Part shown: piece after piece, positions 16,820-25,818 of the stretch
Layout: each line of letters opens with the position of its first letter
How positions within the stretch are numbered: position 1 is the first letter of the stretch
The notes under the pieces: generated by a model
What the model saw: the letters and a program-made list of their open reading frames with translations, nothing else
Database searches by the model: none
Told to the model about the DNA's origin: nothing
Program-made: the position numbers and the translations under genes
Source of the DNA: Neolewinella xylanilytica
Lineage (GTDB): Bacteria; Bacteroidota; Bacteroidia; Chitinophagales; Saprospiraceae
Direction of reading: 5' to 3'
DNA length: 64,000 nt
Assembly (NCBI RefSeq): GCF_002934605.1
Contig: NZ_PTJC01000006.1
Location: 744,001-808,000, forward strand

Positions 16820-17710
16820 ATGGGACGCGACCGCCTCTTCATTCTCCTGGCATTCTTCGTTACCTACATCGTTTGGGGCGCCACGTACCTGGCCAACTAC
16901 TGGGCCATCGGCTCCATCCCCGTTTTCGGTATGGGGGGTACCCGTTTCCTGGCGGCCGGCCTGCTCCTTTACGCCTTTACCCTGTTGCGGGGCGACCGTT
17001 CCCTTCCCACCCCGCGGCAGGCGGTCAATAGCTCCGTCATTGGCGTTTTGCTCCTGAGTGTGGGTACGGGAGCCGTGGTGTGGGCCCAGCAGTACATTCC
17101 CACGAGTACCACCTCCCTGATCATCGCCTTTGAGCCCCTGGTGGTCATGCTGATGATGTGGGGTGCCCTCTCCAGCCGTCCGCCCCTCAAAGCGTTTTTT
17201 GGGGCATTCGTGAGCATCTGTGGTATGATGTTGTTGATTACCCAGCCCATTGCCCTGGGGGGCGGGGGAGATAGCCTGAAGGGATTGTTGGGGATCACCA
17301 CGGGTATGGTTTGCTGGGGAGCCGGCATGCTGCTCCGGCAGCGGCTTGACCTGGGAGAAAACCGGATGCGGGCCACCGCCATGCAAATGATCAGCGCGGG
17401 GGTCATCTTACTCGTTTTCAGCCTGGCGATCGACGAATGGGCCGGATGGTCCTGGCAGGAGCTGACGACGCGGTCCGCATACGCTTGGTTGTTTCTGGTG
17501 TTCTTCGGATCGATCCTCGCGTTTTCAGCCTTCAACTACCTGCTCGGCCAAGTCAGTGCCGATAAGGTTTCCACCAATACCTACGTGAATCCGGTGGTGG
17601 CCGTACTGCTCGGTGGCATGTTGAACGGAGAAGTGATCACCGTCCAATCGATGGTGGCGGGGGCGGTCCTACTGGGTGGGGTGTACTTCATCAACTCGGC
17701 CACGGCGTAG
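16820..17710 (+). CDS. EamA/DMT-family transporter
   Basis: 296 residues from the ATG at 16820. Ten hydrophobic helices arranged as two EamA repeats. The first begins FVTYIVWGATYLANYWAI and the second GMVCWGAGMLLRQRLDL. The end of the second repeat has the family's typical STNTYVNPVVAVLLGGMLNGE with the conserved Pro. Inner-membrane exporter of metabolites (drug/metabolite superfamily); the substrate cannot be predicted. Its 5' region is shared with the divergently oriented OmpH gene. Confidence 0.92.
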   Translation: MGRDRLFILLAFFVTYIVWGATYLANYWAIGSIPVFGMGGTRFLAAGLLLYAFTLLRGDRSLPTPRQAVNSSVIGVLLLSVGTGAVVWAQQYIPTSTTSLIIAFEPLVVMLMMWGALSSRPPLKAFFGAFVSICGMMLLITQPIALGGGGDSLKGLLGITTGMVCWGAGMLLRQRLDLGENRMRATAMQMISAGVILLVFSLAIDEWAGWSWQELTTRSAYAWLFLVFFGSILAFSAFNYLLGQVSADKVSTNTYVNPVVAVLLGGMLNGEVITVQSMVAGAVLLGGVYFINSATA

Positions 17711-17766
17711 GTCGCTGGTCCGCCGAGCTATCGGTAAAAGACGCTACCGCCGAAGAGAAGCTGATC

Positions 17767-17957
17767 GCTCGTCGGCCCAGCTACCGTGCGAAGTACCGCG
17801 GGTCATGCCTTTCCCCCCGACCCGTCGGCCGACCAGCGGAGCTGTGCGGACGACTGGTGCTGCTCGTCGGCCCAGCTACCGTAGCGAAGTACCACGGGTC
17901 ATGCCTTTCCCCACCGACCCGTCGGCCGACCAGCGGAGCTGTGCGGACGACTGGCGC
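17767..17957. repeat. Two tandem copies of a 95-bp unit
   Basis: Copy 1 is 17767-17861 and copy 2 is 17862-17957, nearly identical. Both run from GCTCGTCGGCCCAGCTACCG through CGGGTCATGCCTTTCCCC to GCGGACGACTGG. They fill the gap between the EamA gene and nspC, which converge; the second copy abuts the nspC stop. The 17711-17766 stretch holds nothing I recognise. Confidence 0.9.
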
Positions 17958-19084
17958 TACCCCATCCGGCGCTCGTAATCCGCAAAATCGAAACTGCGGC
18001 GGTACACGATTTCGCCGGCTTCACCGACCAGCACGATGTCCGGGTGCGGAACGCCATTAAACATCGTGGATTTTACCGTCGTGTAATGCGCCATATCCTC
18101 GAAGATAAGGGTGTCGCCGACCCGGGCCGGCTGTTTGAAGTAGTACGTATCCAGGTAATCGCCGGCCAGGCAACTCATTCCTCCCAGGCGATAGGGATAA
18201 GCAAAGCCGGTTTTCTCCGTCGCGCTGGCCCCCCGCACCACCGGCCGGTAGGGCATTTCCAGGGTGTCCGGCATGTGGCAGGTGAAGCTGACGTCCAGCA
18301 TCAGGGTGGCCGAACCGTAGTTATTGACAATGTCCAGCACCGTGGCACTGAGGTAACCGGTCTGCCAGACGTGAGCACTGCCCGGTTCGAGGATCACCTG
18401 TAGGTTAGGGTACCGTTCGCGCAGGTTCTGCAGCGTAGTGATGAGGAGATCCAGGTCGTATCCTTCGCGGGTCATGAGGTGGCCGCCGCCGAGATTTAGC
18501 CACTCTATCTGCTCGAGGTAGTGGCCGAACTGCGCCCGGGTACGTTCGATCAGGGTGGCGGTGGCCGCGGCGTCGCTTTCGCAGAGGGTATGGATGTGTA
18601 GTCCCTTGAGCCCCTTCGGTGGCTTAGTCGGCAGGTTCGGCAGCGTCTCCCCGAGGCGGCCGAATTTATTGGAGGGGTTGTACAGGTCGGTTTCCACCGG
18701 ACTGTACTGGGGGTTCACCCGCAGCCCCACGTTGGTCCCCAGTGCTTCCCAATGGGGCCGGTTTCGCTCGAGCTCCGTAAGCGTATTGAAGGTCAGGTGC
18801 TCGGCCATGCCGGCCAGTTCCTTGAATTCCGCCGGCCGGTAGACCGGTGCGTACACGTGGGGGCGCCGGCCGAACTGGGTCTTGATGAGTTTCGCTTCGT
18901 TGAGGCTGCTTGCCGTTGCCCCGGACAGGTACTCCGACATCAGCGGAAAGGCCGGCCAGAACGCGAAGGCCTTCAGTGCCAGGATAATTTCTACGCCGGC
19001 CGCGGAGGCGACGTCGGAAATGATTTCCAGGTTGCGGCGGAGCAGGTCTTCTTCGATGATAAAAGCGGGGGTGGGTAAAGCCAT
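17957..19084 (-). CDS. nspC: Carboxynorspermidine decarboxylase
   Basis: 375 residues from the ATG at 19084 (MALPTPAFIIEEDLLRRN). Fold-type III PLP decarboxylase: ILALKAFAFW carries the PLP lysine, LHIHTLCES and WLNLGGGHL line the cofactor site, and EPGSAHVW is the conserved phosphate-binding segment. FTCHMPDTLEMPYRP is characteristic of the NspC branch, as distinct from diaminopimelate decarboxylase. Makes norspermidine or spermidine from the carboxy-precursor. Fourth gene of a minus-strand block after TonB receptor, kinase and regulator, 14 nt after the regulator stop, but it also has its own -7 box. Confidence 0.93.
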   Translation of the reverse strand: MALPTPAFIIEEDLLRRNLEIISDVASAAGVEIILALKAFAFWPAFPLMSEYLSGATASSLNEAKLIKTQFGRRPHVYAPVYRPAEFKELAGMAEHLTFNTLTELERNRPHWEALGTNVGLRVNPQYSPVETDLYNPSNKFGRLGETLPNLPTKPPKGLKGLHIHTLCESDAAATATLIERTRAQFGHYLEQIEWLNLGGGHLMTREGYDLDLLITTLQNLRERYPNLQVILEPGSAHVWQTGYLSATVLDIVNNYGSATLMLDVSFTCHMPDTLEMPYRPVVRGASATEKTGFAYPYRLGGMSCLAGDYLDTYYFKQPARVGDTLIFEDMAHYTTVKSTMFNGVPHPDIVLVGEAGEIVYRRSFDFADYERRMG

Positions 19085-19088
19085 GTGG

Positions 19089-19096
19089 CAAAGGTA
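19089..19096 (-). promoter_or_regulatory. -7 box TACCTTTG immediately before nspC
   Basis: Minus-strand TACCTTTG matches TAnnTTTG exactly and ends 4 nt before the nspC ATG. Transcription from it would start at or next to the start codon, giving a leaderless message. No clear -33 element was identified. Confidence 0.4.
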
Positions 19097-19098
19097 AG

Positions 19099-19860
19099 TC
19101 AATTCCCCAGCCACTCCTTGCAGTCCTTCACCCGCTGGCGGCTGACGATGTTGTCGCCCCCGCCCTCCGAATCGAGTTCGAGAACCAGGCGGTGGTTGAA
19201 GTAGGTGCTTAATTTGCGCACGCCAAGAATGTGGACGATCTGCGACCGATTGATCCGGAACCACCGGGCGGGGTCCAGTGCTTCCGCCAATCGATCCAGG
19301 CTCTCCTCGAGAAGATATCGCTTGCCATCGGCGGAGACGCCAAAGGTGATGCCATCGGAGCTATAGATTTGGCGCAGGTCTTCGACCGATACCGGCACCC
19401 AATCTTGACGGTAGCGCGCCAGGATACGGGTGCGGTAGGCTTTTTTCGGAGGAATAAGCAATTCGGAAAGCGCCCGCCAGTCCGGAGGCGGCGTCGCTTG
19501 TAGTCGCCCTAGCTTCTCTAGCGCGCGGTAAAGATCCTCGCCGGAAACCGGCTTCAGGAGGTAATCGATGCCGTTGGTGCGAAAGGCCCGGATGCTGTAC
19601 TGGTCGTAGGCCGTAGTGAAAATGATGGGACACTGGCAGGGGGCCGACTCCCACAGGTCGAGGCTCACGCCATCCGCCAGCTGAATGTCGCTGAAGATCA
19701 AAGCGGGGTGCGGGCGTTCGTTCAGGGCGGCGCGCGCGGGTGCCAGGGAATCGGTGGTGAACGTAATGCGGGTGGCCGGAGAGACTTCCGCCAATACCTG
19801 TTCCAGCCGGCGGAGGGCGGGCGGCTCGTCTTCCAGGATCCAGCAACTAAGCGGTAACAT
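19099..19860 (-). CDS. LytTR-family response regulator
   Basis: 253 residues. Receiver domain 1-120 with acidic pocket (ILEDEPP), phosphoacceptor Asp58 (LIFSDIQLADG) and conserved Lys (DYLLKPVSG). LytTR DNA-binding domain from about residue 145 (RILARYRQDWVPVSVEDLRQIYSSDG, WFRINRSQIVHILGVRKL, VSRQRVKDCKEWLG). Start overlaps the kinase stop by 14 nt, so the pair is translationally coupled. Expected to be phosphorylated by that kinase and to bind direct-repeat sites upstream of its targets; targets unknown. nspC follows after 14 nt. Confidence 0.94.
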   Translation of the reverse strand: MLPLSCWILEDEPPALRRLEQVLAEVSPATRITFTTDSLAPARAALNERPHPALIFSDIQLADGVSLDLWESAPCQCPIIFTTAYDQYSIRAFRTNGIDYLLKPVSGEDLYRALEKLGRLQATPPPDWRALSELLIPPKKAYRTRILARYRQDWVPVSVEDLRQIYSSDGITFGVSADGKRYLLEESLDRLAEALDPARWFRINRSQIVHILGVRKLSTYFNHRLVLELDSEGGGDNIVSRQRVKDCKEWLGN

Positions 19861-20953
19861 AAGCAGCGGCGGATTTTACTCGTACCAGCGGAAGACTGAC
19901 CCGGTAATGGGTAGGGGTAACGACAACCGTCATTTCCCGGTCGCCGGTCAGCCGGTATCGCTGGCGGATATTTTGCTGCCCCCAGCCGGTAGTCACCTGC
20001 CGCTGGCTGCGGGGTTGAAGGTTGTTGGTCACGGTGACCGTATCCGGTGAAACCGCGATCTCGATGGTCAGGGGGCATTCCTGACTGACCACGTTGTGCT
20101 TGATCGCGTTTTCAACGATTAGCTGGAGAGAGAGGGGAACGATGTACGCGTCCTGACTCTCCGGTTCCGGAATGGATTGCTCCCGCGCGCCGGCGCCCGA
20201 CCATACGATCCGCAGCTTGTCCTCGAAACGGGTTTGCATGAGGAAAATATAATCCTCCAGGGCCTTGATCTCTTCCGTCAGCGTGATTAGGTCTCGCTGC
20301 CGGTATTCCAGGATGCGCCGGTACACCGCGGAGAGCCGTTGGGTGAAGAGGACTGCCTTGGGGGGATCTTCCGGTATGACCTGGACCAAGGTATTGAGGC
20401 TGTTAAATAGGAAGTGGGGGTTAACCTGCTGTTTGAGGATTTCCAATTGGGCCTGAACGTTCGTCCGGGTCAGGCGCTCCTGCTCCAGTACGCTGTGTCG
20501 GTAGCGGCTAAAAAAGTACACCGACTCATAGATTGCCAGCACCAGCAGGCAAAGCGTGAGGGCTACGCAGGCTTCGAAGAGGAGGGATGCTTTTCCGTAG
20601 CCGGCTTGCTCCAGGAAGGCCAGACGGGGGAACACCAGCCCGTTCAGGGTGCCCTCAATGACGATCACCAGGGTGGCGGAGTAGGCGAGCATGAAGATAA
20701 TTCTCCGCAGGGTTTGCTCGCTCAGCGGATAGTTGGCGCGAAGGTAGACGACCCCCCTTCGGTTGAGCCACCAGTACAAGGAGGTATGCAACAGGCTCAT
20801 CACCATGCATACTCCCAACGCGGAGGGGGGTAGTTCCTGGCCGGCCACGAAGATGACCGAGGCCAGGGCGGCGAGGGTTGGAACTCCCAGCACGATGGCC
20901 CAGTGGTCGTCAAAGCCTAAGTAGCGGATGCGTGCTTCGCGGGTCAGGAACAT
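19847..20953 (-). CDS. LytS-type sensor histidine kinase
   Basis: 368 residues from the ATG at 20953, 15 nt after the TonB receptor stop; an in-frame TTG would overlap that stop. About four transmembrane helices lie in residues 20-155, with no recognised periplasmic sensor domain. A helix leads into the His_kinase motif QQVNPHFLFNSLNTL, with the phospho-accepting His near residue 180. The ATPase domain has the N-box LQLIVENAIKHN and WGQQNIRQR, the short G-box typical of this class. The partner is the overlapping LytTR regulator. The signal may come from the co-encoded TonB receptor (inference from operon order). Confidence 0.93.
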   Translation of the reverse strand: MFLTREARIRYLGFDDHWAIVLGVPTLAALASVIFVAGQELPPSALGVCMVMSLLHTSLYWWLNRRGVVYLRANYPLSEQTLRRIIFMLAYSATLVIVIEGTLNGLVFPRLAFLEQAGYGKASLLFEACVALTLCLLVLAIYESVYFFSRYRHSVLEQERLTRTNVQAQLEILKQQVNPHFLFNSLNTLVQVIPEDPPKAVLFTQRLSAVYRRILEYRQRDLITLTEEIKALEDYIFLMQTRFEDKLRIVWSGAGAREQSIPEPESQDAYIVPLSLQLIVENAIKHNVVSQECPLTIEIAVSPDTVTVTNNLQPRSQRQVTTGWGQQNIRQRYRLTGDREMTVVVTPTHYRVSLPLVRVKSAAAYVTA

Positions 20954-20967
20954 AGTCTCAAGATAAT

Positions 20968-23331
20968 TCAAAACTGCACCCGGTACTGGACATCCGGAAA
21001 GAAACCGGATTGGTACACGGTGTTGACGTTTCCGGTAACGGGGTTGTACCGATCCTGGAAGATATTCTCCCGGTTCGTGAGATTCTGCAGGTCGATGAAA
21101 AAGCTCTGACTGAACTTCTTGCTCGATGAGTTAAACTGTATGCCGAATTTGAGGTCCCAGCGGAAGTAACCGGCGTAGCGTTCGGTGAACGCCAGGGCCT
21201 CGTCGCGCAGGTCCACGCCCGCCTCCCGGCTGGCCTCCAGATCTACCGGGCTAAAGTAACGGCCGCCGGAGCCGGTCAGCTTGGTGTTAAGGGTGAACCG
21301 GTGGCGGCCTCCCTTGCCGAAGGGCCATTCCTTGCCGGCCAGCAGGTTGCCGACGTATTCATTGTTGAATGCCGTGTTGCGCTCGATTCCGTCACTACCC
21401 GTATACCGGCTTTCGAAGACCGAGCCGGTAAGCAGCAGGTACCAGTTGTCGCGGAACGTCCGATCGATGGTCAGTTCCACCCCATAGTTTTTTCCGGTGC
21501 CTTCGTTGACCAGGCTACCGCGCTCCGGGAAAACAAAATCCGCGCCGGCGTTCAGAATCGAGAAACTCGACGGGAAGCCATCGACGGGAATCTCGAAAAG
21601 GTACTGATAGTATACTTCGGTTTTTACCTTCCAAGCCGGTCCCAGATTCAGCGCCGCTCCCACTACGTAGTGGTCGGCCCGGAGGTACCCGAGGTCCTGA
21701 TTGGTATCGCTCCGGCCGGTAGTCAGATCCCGGAAGAAGAAGACCGGTAAAGCCGGTACCTGGGAATGGCGGCCGTAGCCCGCGGTGAAGGTCAGCGCGG
21801 GGTTCGCTTCGTAGGCGGCGGCCAGGCGGGGCTCCCCGGCGAACGCTTCGGAAAGGGTAAAGTACTGCAGGTGAAGACCGGCGTTCAGCGTCCAGCGGGT
21901 TCCGGCCCGGTAGCGGGCCTGCCCGAAGGCCTGGAGAATGCCGAAGGTACCGTCGAAGTCGCGTAGCCGATCCAGGTCCGGAAGGCCGTCTTCGTCGCGG
22001 TCGGGCTGCCCGTCGCGGTCATCGACCAGGGTCCGGAGTTGTTTTAGGTCAGCCTGAACACCGGCTCGCAGGGTCGTACGGGTAGACAACTTGCTGTTCA
22101 GGTAGGATTTGGCATTGATGCCCGTGGTGCGGTCGGCTACGTCGGAATAGATCAGGTCATCCGCTAGCTCTTCGTCTACGGCAAACTCCCGGAAGGTATT
22201 GCCCTGCAAGTTTCCGCTGATTACGGTACGCAGGTAGGTGTTTTCTCCGGTGATTAGGTTGTGTCGGAGGCCGACCACGCCGAAGTAACTGCGTGCGTAG
22301 CTGTTGCGGCCGGGATTGGCAAAGAGATCCGTTGAGTCAACCTTCGCGGCGAGGAAGTCGATGTTGCTGGTCCCGGCGATACCGAAGAGAGAGAAGGAGC
22401 CCGCCTGGCCGTTGCCGAAGTCGAGATTAAAGGTGAAATCGCGGTAATCGGGGGTGGCGTTAGTGCCGATATCGATACCGAGGGTTTCGGTGAGCCCGAC
22501 GAAGCTGTTGCGCAAACTCGCTACGAAGGAGCCGCCGCCCGGGATGGGGCCTTCCGCCATCGCCTCGAGACCGGAAAAGGTGCCAAGCTGTCCCATGAAC
22601 TCGTACCGGTCCCGATTGCCCCGGCGTAGGCGTAGATCGAACACCCCGGAAAGGGCATTGCCGTACTCGGCGGCGAAGGCGGAGGTGGAAAAGTCGCTGC
22701 TGGCGAGCAGGTTGGGATTGAGGGCGGAGACCGGGCCGCCGGTGGTGCCAAGGGTGGCAAAGTGGTTGGGGTTAGGGATCGGTATGCCTTCCAGTTGCCA
22801 GAGCAGGCCGGCGGGGCTGTTGCCGCGGATGACGATATCGTTGCGGCTGTCGTCGGCGGTGGCCACCCCGGCCAGATTGCCGGCGAGGCGGCTTACGTCC
22901 GCCCGCCCTCCGGCAAAGCGGTTCACCTGCTCGGCGGTGAACTGCTGGGTGGAGATGGTCGACATTTCATTGACGGCCCCCCGGGATTGGCCGGCACTTA
23001 CGGTCACGGCCTGGAGATTGGTTACGCTTTCCTCGAGTGTAACGTCGAGGCTCACATCCTTGCCCGCGGTGATGAGGATGTTCGGAATGGTTTGGGATTG
23101 GTAGCCGAGGTAGCTGATTCGCAAGGTTTGCCGGCCGGGGGGAACGTCCGGGATCGTGAACCGGCCGTCCAGGTCGGTCGTAGTACCCCTGGAATGGCCA
23201 GTAAGTACAAGTTCCACCGTGGCGCCGGTTAGCGGCATTTCGGATTGAGCATCGACGAGCGTTCCCGTTATACGTTGGGCATTCAGGCCGAAGGGCAACA
23301 GGAAAAGGAGCAGTAGGTAAGGCTGGTGCAT
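20968..23331 (-). CDS. TonB-dependent receptor with carboxypeptidase-like N-terminal domain
   Basis: 787 residues from the ATG at 23331 (MHQPYLLLLFLLPFGLNAQ, signal peptide). Residues 20-110 form a carboxypeptidase-regulatory domain (ITGTLVDAQSEMPLTGATVEL, DLDGRFTIPDVPPG). The plug (VTVSAGQSR, NDIVIRGNSPAGLLWQLEGIPIPNPNHF) follows, then a barrel ending in Phe (QYRVQF), the usual C-terminal signal for outer-membrane insertion. The IRGN-PxGxxWxLEGIPIPNPNHF plug resembles the branch annotated as colicin-I/catecholate-type receptors in Bacteroidota. No SusD partner. First gene of the coupled receptor, kinase and regulator set. Confidence 0.93.
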   Translation of the reverse strand: MHQPYLLLLFLLPFGLNAQRITGTLVDAQSEMPLTGATVELVLTGHSRGTTTDLDGRFTIPDVPPGRQTLRISYLGYQSQTIPNILITAGKDVSLDVTLEESVTNLQAVTVSAGQSRGAVNEMSTISTQQFTAEQVNRFAGGRADVSRLAGNLAGVATADDSRNDIVIRGNSPAGLLWQLEGIPIPNPNHFATLGTTGGPVSALNPNLLASSDFSTSAFAAEYGNALSGVFDLRLRRGNRDRYEFMGQLGTFSGLEAMAEGPIPGGGSFVASLRNSFVGLTETLGIDIGTNATPDYRDFTFNLDFGNGQAGSFSLFGIAGTSNIDFLAAKVDSTDLFANPGRNSYARSYFGVVGLRHNLITGENTYLRTVISGNLQGNTFREFAVDEELADDLIYSDVADRTTGINAKSYLNSKLSTRTTLRAGVQADLKQLRTLVDDRDGQPDRDEDGLPDLDRLRDFDGTFGILQAFGQARYRAGTRWTLNAGLHLQYFTLSEAFAGEPRLAAAYEANPALTFTAGYGRHSQVPALPVFFFRDLTTGRSDTNQDLGYLRADHYVVGAALNLGPAWKVKTEVYYQYLFEIPVDGFPSSFSILNAGADFVFPERGSLVNEGTGKNYGVELTIDRTFRDNWYLLLTGSVFESRYTGSDGIERNTAFNNEYVGNLLAGKEWPFGKGGRHRFTLNTKLTGSGGRYFSPVDLEASREAGVDLRDEALAFTERYAGYFRWDLKFGIQFNSSSKKFSQSFFIDLQNLTNRENIFQDRYNPVTGNVNTVYQSGFFPDVQYRVQF

Positions 23332-23417
23332 AGCAGGGTATTTCCTGCTAAATAGCCGGCGGGTAAAGGCTTCCGCAAGGAAGCTACGCCGAAGCGTCGT
23401 ATTTACCGGTTGAACCG

Positions 23418-25208
23418 TCAGAAAGCCTCCCGCCGCCGGGCGACGTTCCACCGGATGCCCGCATTGAGGAGGGTAGTCTCCAGGTCGCGGGAGGCGGACT
23501 GAGAATCCTTTTGGCGGGAGAAAAATTCGGCCTCCAGCCATAGGTTGGGCTTGACTTCGTAGCCGGCCCGTATTTGGATGATGGTGTTCGTGTATCCGAC
23601 TCCCTGACCGATTTCGTTACCGTAGGTCTTATCGGCGGGGCGTAAGTCGCTGGACAGGAAGACATCGTCTCCGATCACCCGATCCTCCGTGCTTTCCCCC
23701 TGATCGATGAGATAAAACCGTCCGCTCAGGTGTAAACGGGGCAGCGGGCGGTAATCTAAACCGAGCAGGTTTTCCGTAAAGTTCGCTCCCAACGGGTGAG
23801 CCAACGGCATGGTGACCTGGGTATAGCTGCTGGGCCCGTCGTGGGTATACATGAATGGTCGGGCCTGGTTGCGCTCCAGTACCAGGTCGAGCTGGTCGAT
23901 ACCCGCCAGATCGGTGTGTCGGAGCCCAACCTGGTAGCCCCATTTATTAGCCCACCAACCACGGCGTTCGACGAACAATTCGCTGTATTTAAACTCGTCG
24001 ATCACAAACTGACCGTACACGGTGGTCCGGTAGGGAAGGCGGTAATTACCGGTCAACCCGATCAGCACGTTGTCCGGGCTTCCAATACTGCCCTCCACGG
24101 TGCGGTAGAGAATAACGGGGTTGAGGTAGGCCAAGTCGAAACCGTCTTCCCGGCTAAGGATCACTGCTTCGTAAAGCCCCAGGGAAAGCCGCTTGCCGAT
24201 ATTGACGGAGAGGTAATGGGCCGCAAGATATTTCTTTGGCAGGGGGATGCCGTTATTGAGATCGGCCACCGGGCCCTGCGTTAATTCGGCAAACAAGTTG
24301 CGATAGTGGAACTTCCAGATCCGCCAATTCAGCTCCAGGAAGGGATAGTTGTTGCTGAAATCGCTCAGGATCATGGATCGCTCGCCATCCCCGATGAAGT
24401 GCTGGCCGTAACCGATCCGGGCACCGACGTGGCGGCTGATGTCCACGGATAAATATCCCGCTCCGTTCAGGTAGTCGTAGCCACGGGTAATATTCGCCAG
24501 GTCAAGCGAGAACTCGGTTTTGACGAATCCCGCACCGGGTAGCGCCATGCGCTCCCGGTAGTAATTGACCAGGTAATTCGGCAGCCCGGCCTGGGTTTCC
24601 AGAATTTCGAAGTGCAGGAAAAAGCGGTCGTCGATACCCGCACGCAACCGTAACCCCCGCTGGTTAAAGAAGTAATCCTGCTCCTCGTTGGCCTGTTTTC
24701 CGTACCGAAAGTCCAGAATAGGATTGGCTCGGATATAGAAGTCCGGGCGGTTGTGCTGAAAGAGAAAAGCCGGGGTTTCGTAGAACGTACCCAGGATCGG
24801 CCGGTCGGAGCGCTGGTACAGCGGGGTGCTTTCGGCCGCCACGGCAAAGCCTTCCCCGATGAAATAGGGCGCTCGGTCCGCATCTTCACCCGGGTCGAAA
24901 GCCGGCAGCGATAGCCACTCGTTGTTATCCTGGTAGAACCGGTCGACGCGGTAGCGATCAACCCGCGACCAATCGGCGCCGTACAGGGTGTCGTAAGTCT
25001 TGATTAACCGGACGAGGTCGCCCCGACTGGCCGGCCGCAGGTTGAAATCGGCGGCCGGAGCCGCGAATTCGCGGTACCCGTAGCGGTTAAAGAGACGCTG
25101 TACGAGATCGTAGCCCTCCTCGTTGACCGGCAGGGGCGCACCCTGAGCGAGCAAACAGCTGGTGAAAAGAAGGAAAAAAATCGGGGTCAACAGTCGGAGC
25201 ACGGGCAA
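23418..25208 (-). CDS. Outer-membrane beta-barrel protein, Wzi/RemB-like
   Basis: 596 residues. No ATG precedes the signal peptide (VLRLLTPIFFLLFTSCLLAQG), so translation must begin at TTG 25208 or GTG 25202. After a short helical region (VQRLFNRYGYREFAAP) the protein is a series of amphipathic strands ending in Phe (RRREAF). Features such as ANPILDFRYG, the NQRGLRLRAGIDDRF region, YGQHFIGDG and FAELTQ resemble the capsule-assembly Wzi / gliding-associated RemB family, an outer-membrane barrel that binds exopolysaccharide or aids surface motility. It lies 86 nt upstream of the TonB receptor and could be in its transcript. Confidence 0.7.
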   Translation of the reverse strand: MPVLRLLTPIFFLLFTSCLLAQGAPLPVNEEGYDLVQRLFNRYGYREFAAPAADFNLRPASRGDLVRLIKTYDTLYGADWSRVDRYRVDRFYQDNNEWLSLPAFDPGEDADRAPYFIGEGFAVAAESTPLYQRSDRPILGTFYETPAFLFQHNRPDFYIRANPILDFRYGKQANEEQDYFFNQRGLRLRAGIDDRFFLHFEILETQAGLPNYLVNYYRERMALPGAGFVKTEFSLDLANITRGYDYLNGAGYLSVDISRHVGARIGYGQHFIGDGERSMILSDFSNNYPFLELNWRIWKFHYRNLFAELTQGPVADLNNGIPLPKKYLAAHYLSVNIGKRLSLGLYEAVILSREDGFDLAYLNPVILYRTVEGSIGSPDNVLIGLTGNYRLPYRTTVYGQFVIDEFKYSELFVERRGWWANKWGYQVGLRHTDLAGIDQLDLVLERNQARPFMYTHDGPSSYTQVTMPLAHPLGANFTENLLGLDYRPLPRLHLSGRFYLIDQGESTEDRVIGDDVFLSSDLRPADKTYGNEIGQGVGYTNTIIQIRAGYEVKPNLWLEAEFFSRQKDSQSASRDLETTLLNAGIRWNVARRREAF

Positions 25209-25240
25209 AAATTGCGAATAGCGCCGAAGATACCGCTATC

Positions 25241-25588
25241 CTAAGCATGCAACGTCTTCTGCCGGGCCGCTAGTACGGATTCGCTTTCTTCCCGTTCGGG
25301 GTCGGGAACGCAGCAGTCTACCGGACAAACCGCGGCGCATTGCGGCTCTTCGTGAAAGCCTACGCACTCGGTACATTTGTCGGGAACGATGTAATAAAAT
25401 TCGTCACTCACCGGCTCCTGGTCTTCGTCCGGCCCGACGGTCTCACCCGTCTCGATCGTATACGGTGCACTGATGGTGGTGCCGTCGGAAATCGTCCATT
25501 CTACACCGCCCTCGTAGATAGCGTTGTTCGGGCATTCCGGCTCGCAGGCTCCGCAGTTGATGCAGTCGTCAGTAATCATTATGGCCAT
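25241..25588 (-). CDS. 2x[4Fe-4S] ferredoxin
   Basis: 115 residues. The first cluster motif CINCGACEPECP and the second CTECVG...CAAVCPVDCC give eight cluster-ligating cysteines, with an acidic insert of about 45 residues between them. Low-potential electron carrier in the cytoplasm; partner enzymes are not indicated by the neighbourhood. The protein is acidic, as usual for ferredoxins. Gap to the Wzi-like gene is 32 nt. Confidence 0.95.
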   Translation of the reverse strand: MAIMITDDCINCGACEPECPNNAIYEGGVEWTISDGTTISAPYTIETGETVGPDEDQEPVSDEFYYIVPDKCTECVGFHEEPQCAAVCPVDCCVPDPEREESESVLAARQKTLHA

Positions 25589-25607
25589 GGGAAGAGGTTT
25601 TCGGGGG

Positions 25608-25615
25608 CAAAAATA
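25608..25615 (-). promoter_or_regulatory. -7 box TATTTTTG before ferredoxin gene
   Basis: Minus-strand TATTTTTG fits TAnnTTTG and lies 19 nt upstream of the ferredoxin ATG at 25588. A -33 element is not clear. Confidence 0.4.
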
Positions 25616-25818
25616 ACAATTGCCCGGTCTTGGGTAGTGTTTTATAAACCGCTTACTGCGATAGGGGTTGCATTAAGAGGAAGTGACTATCGTACGGGAG
25701 GTTGAACAGCATTCCCGTAGAAAAGTATACCAATGATCCCGCCGAGTGCGTATTATGCCGCCCGGTGCGGCCCACCGTCCCGGTGTCGCCACTCAAAATT
25801 TGAATGAAGTAGCTAAGA

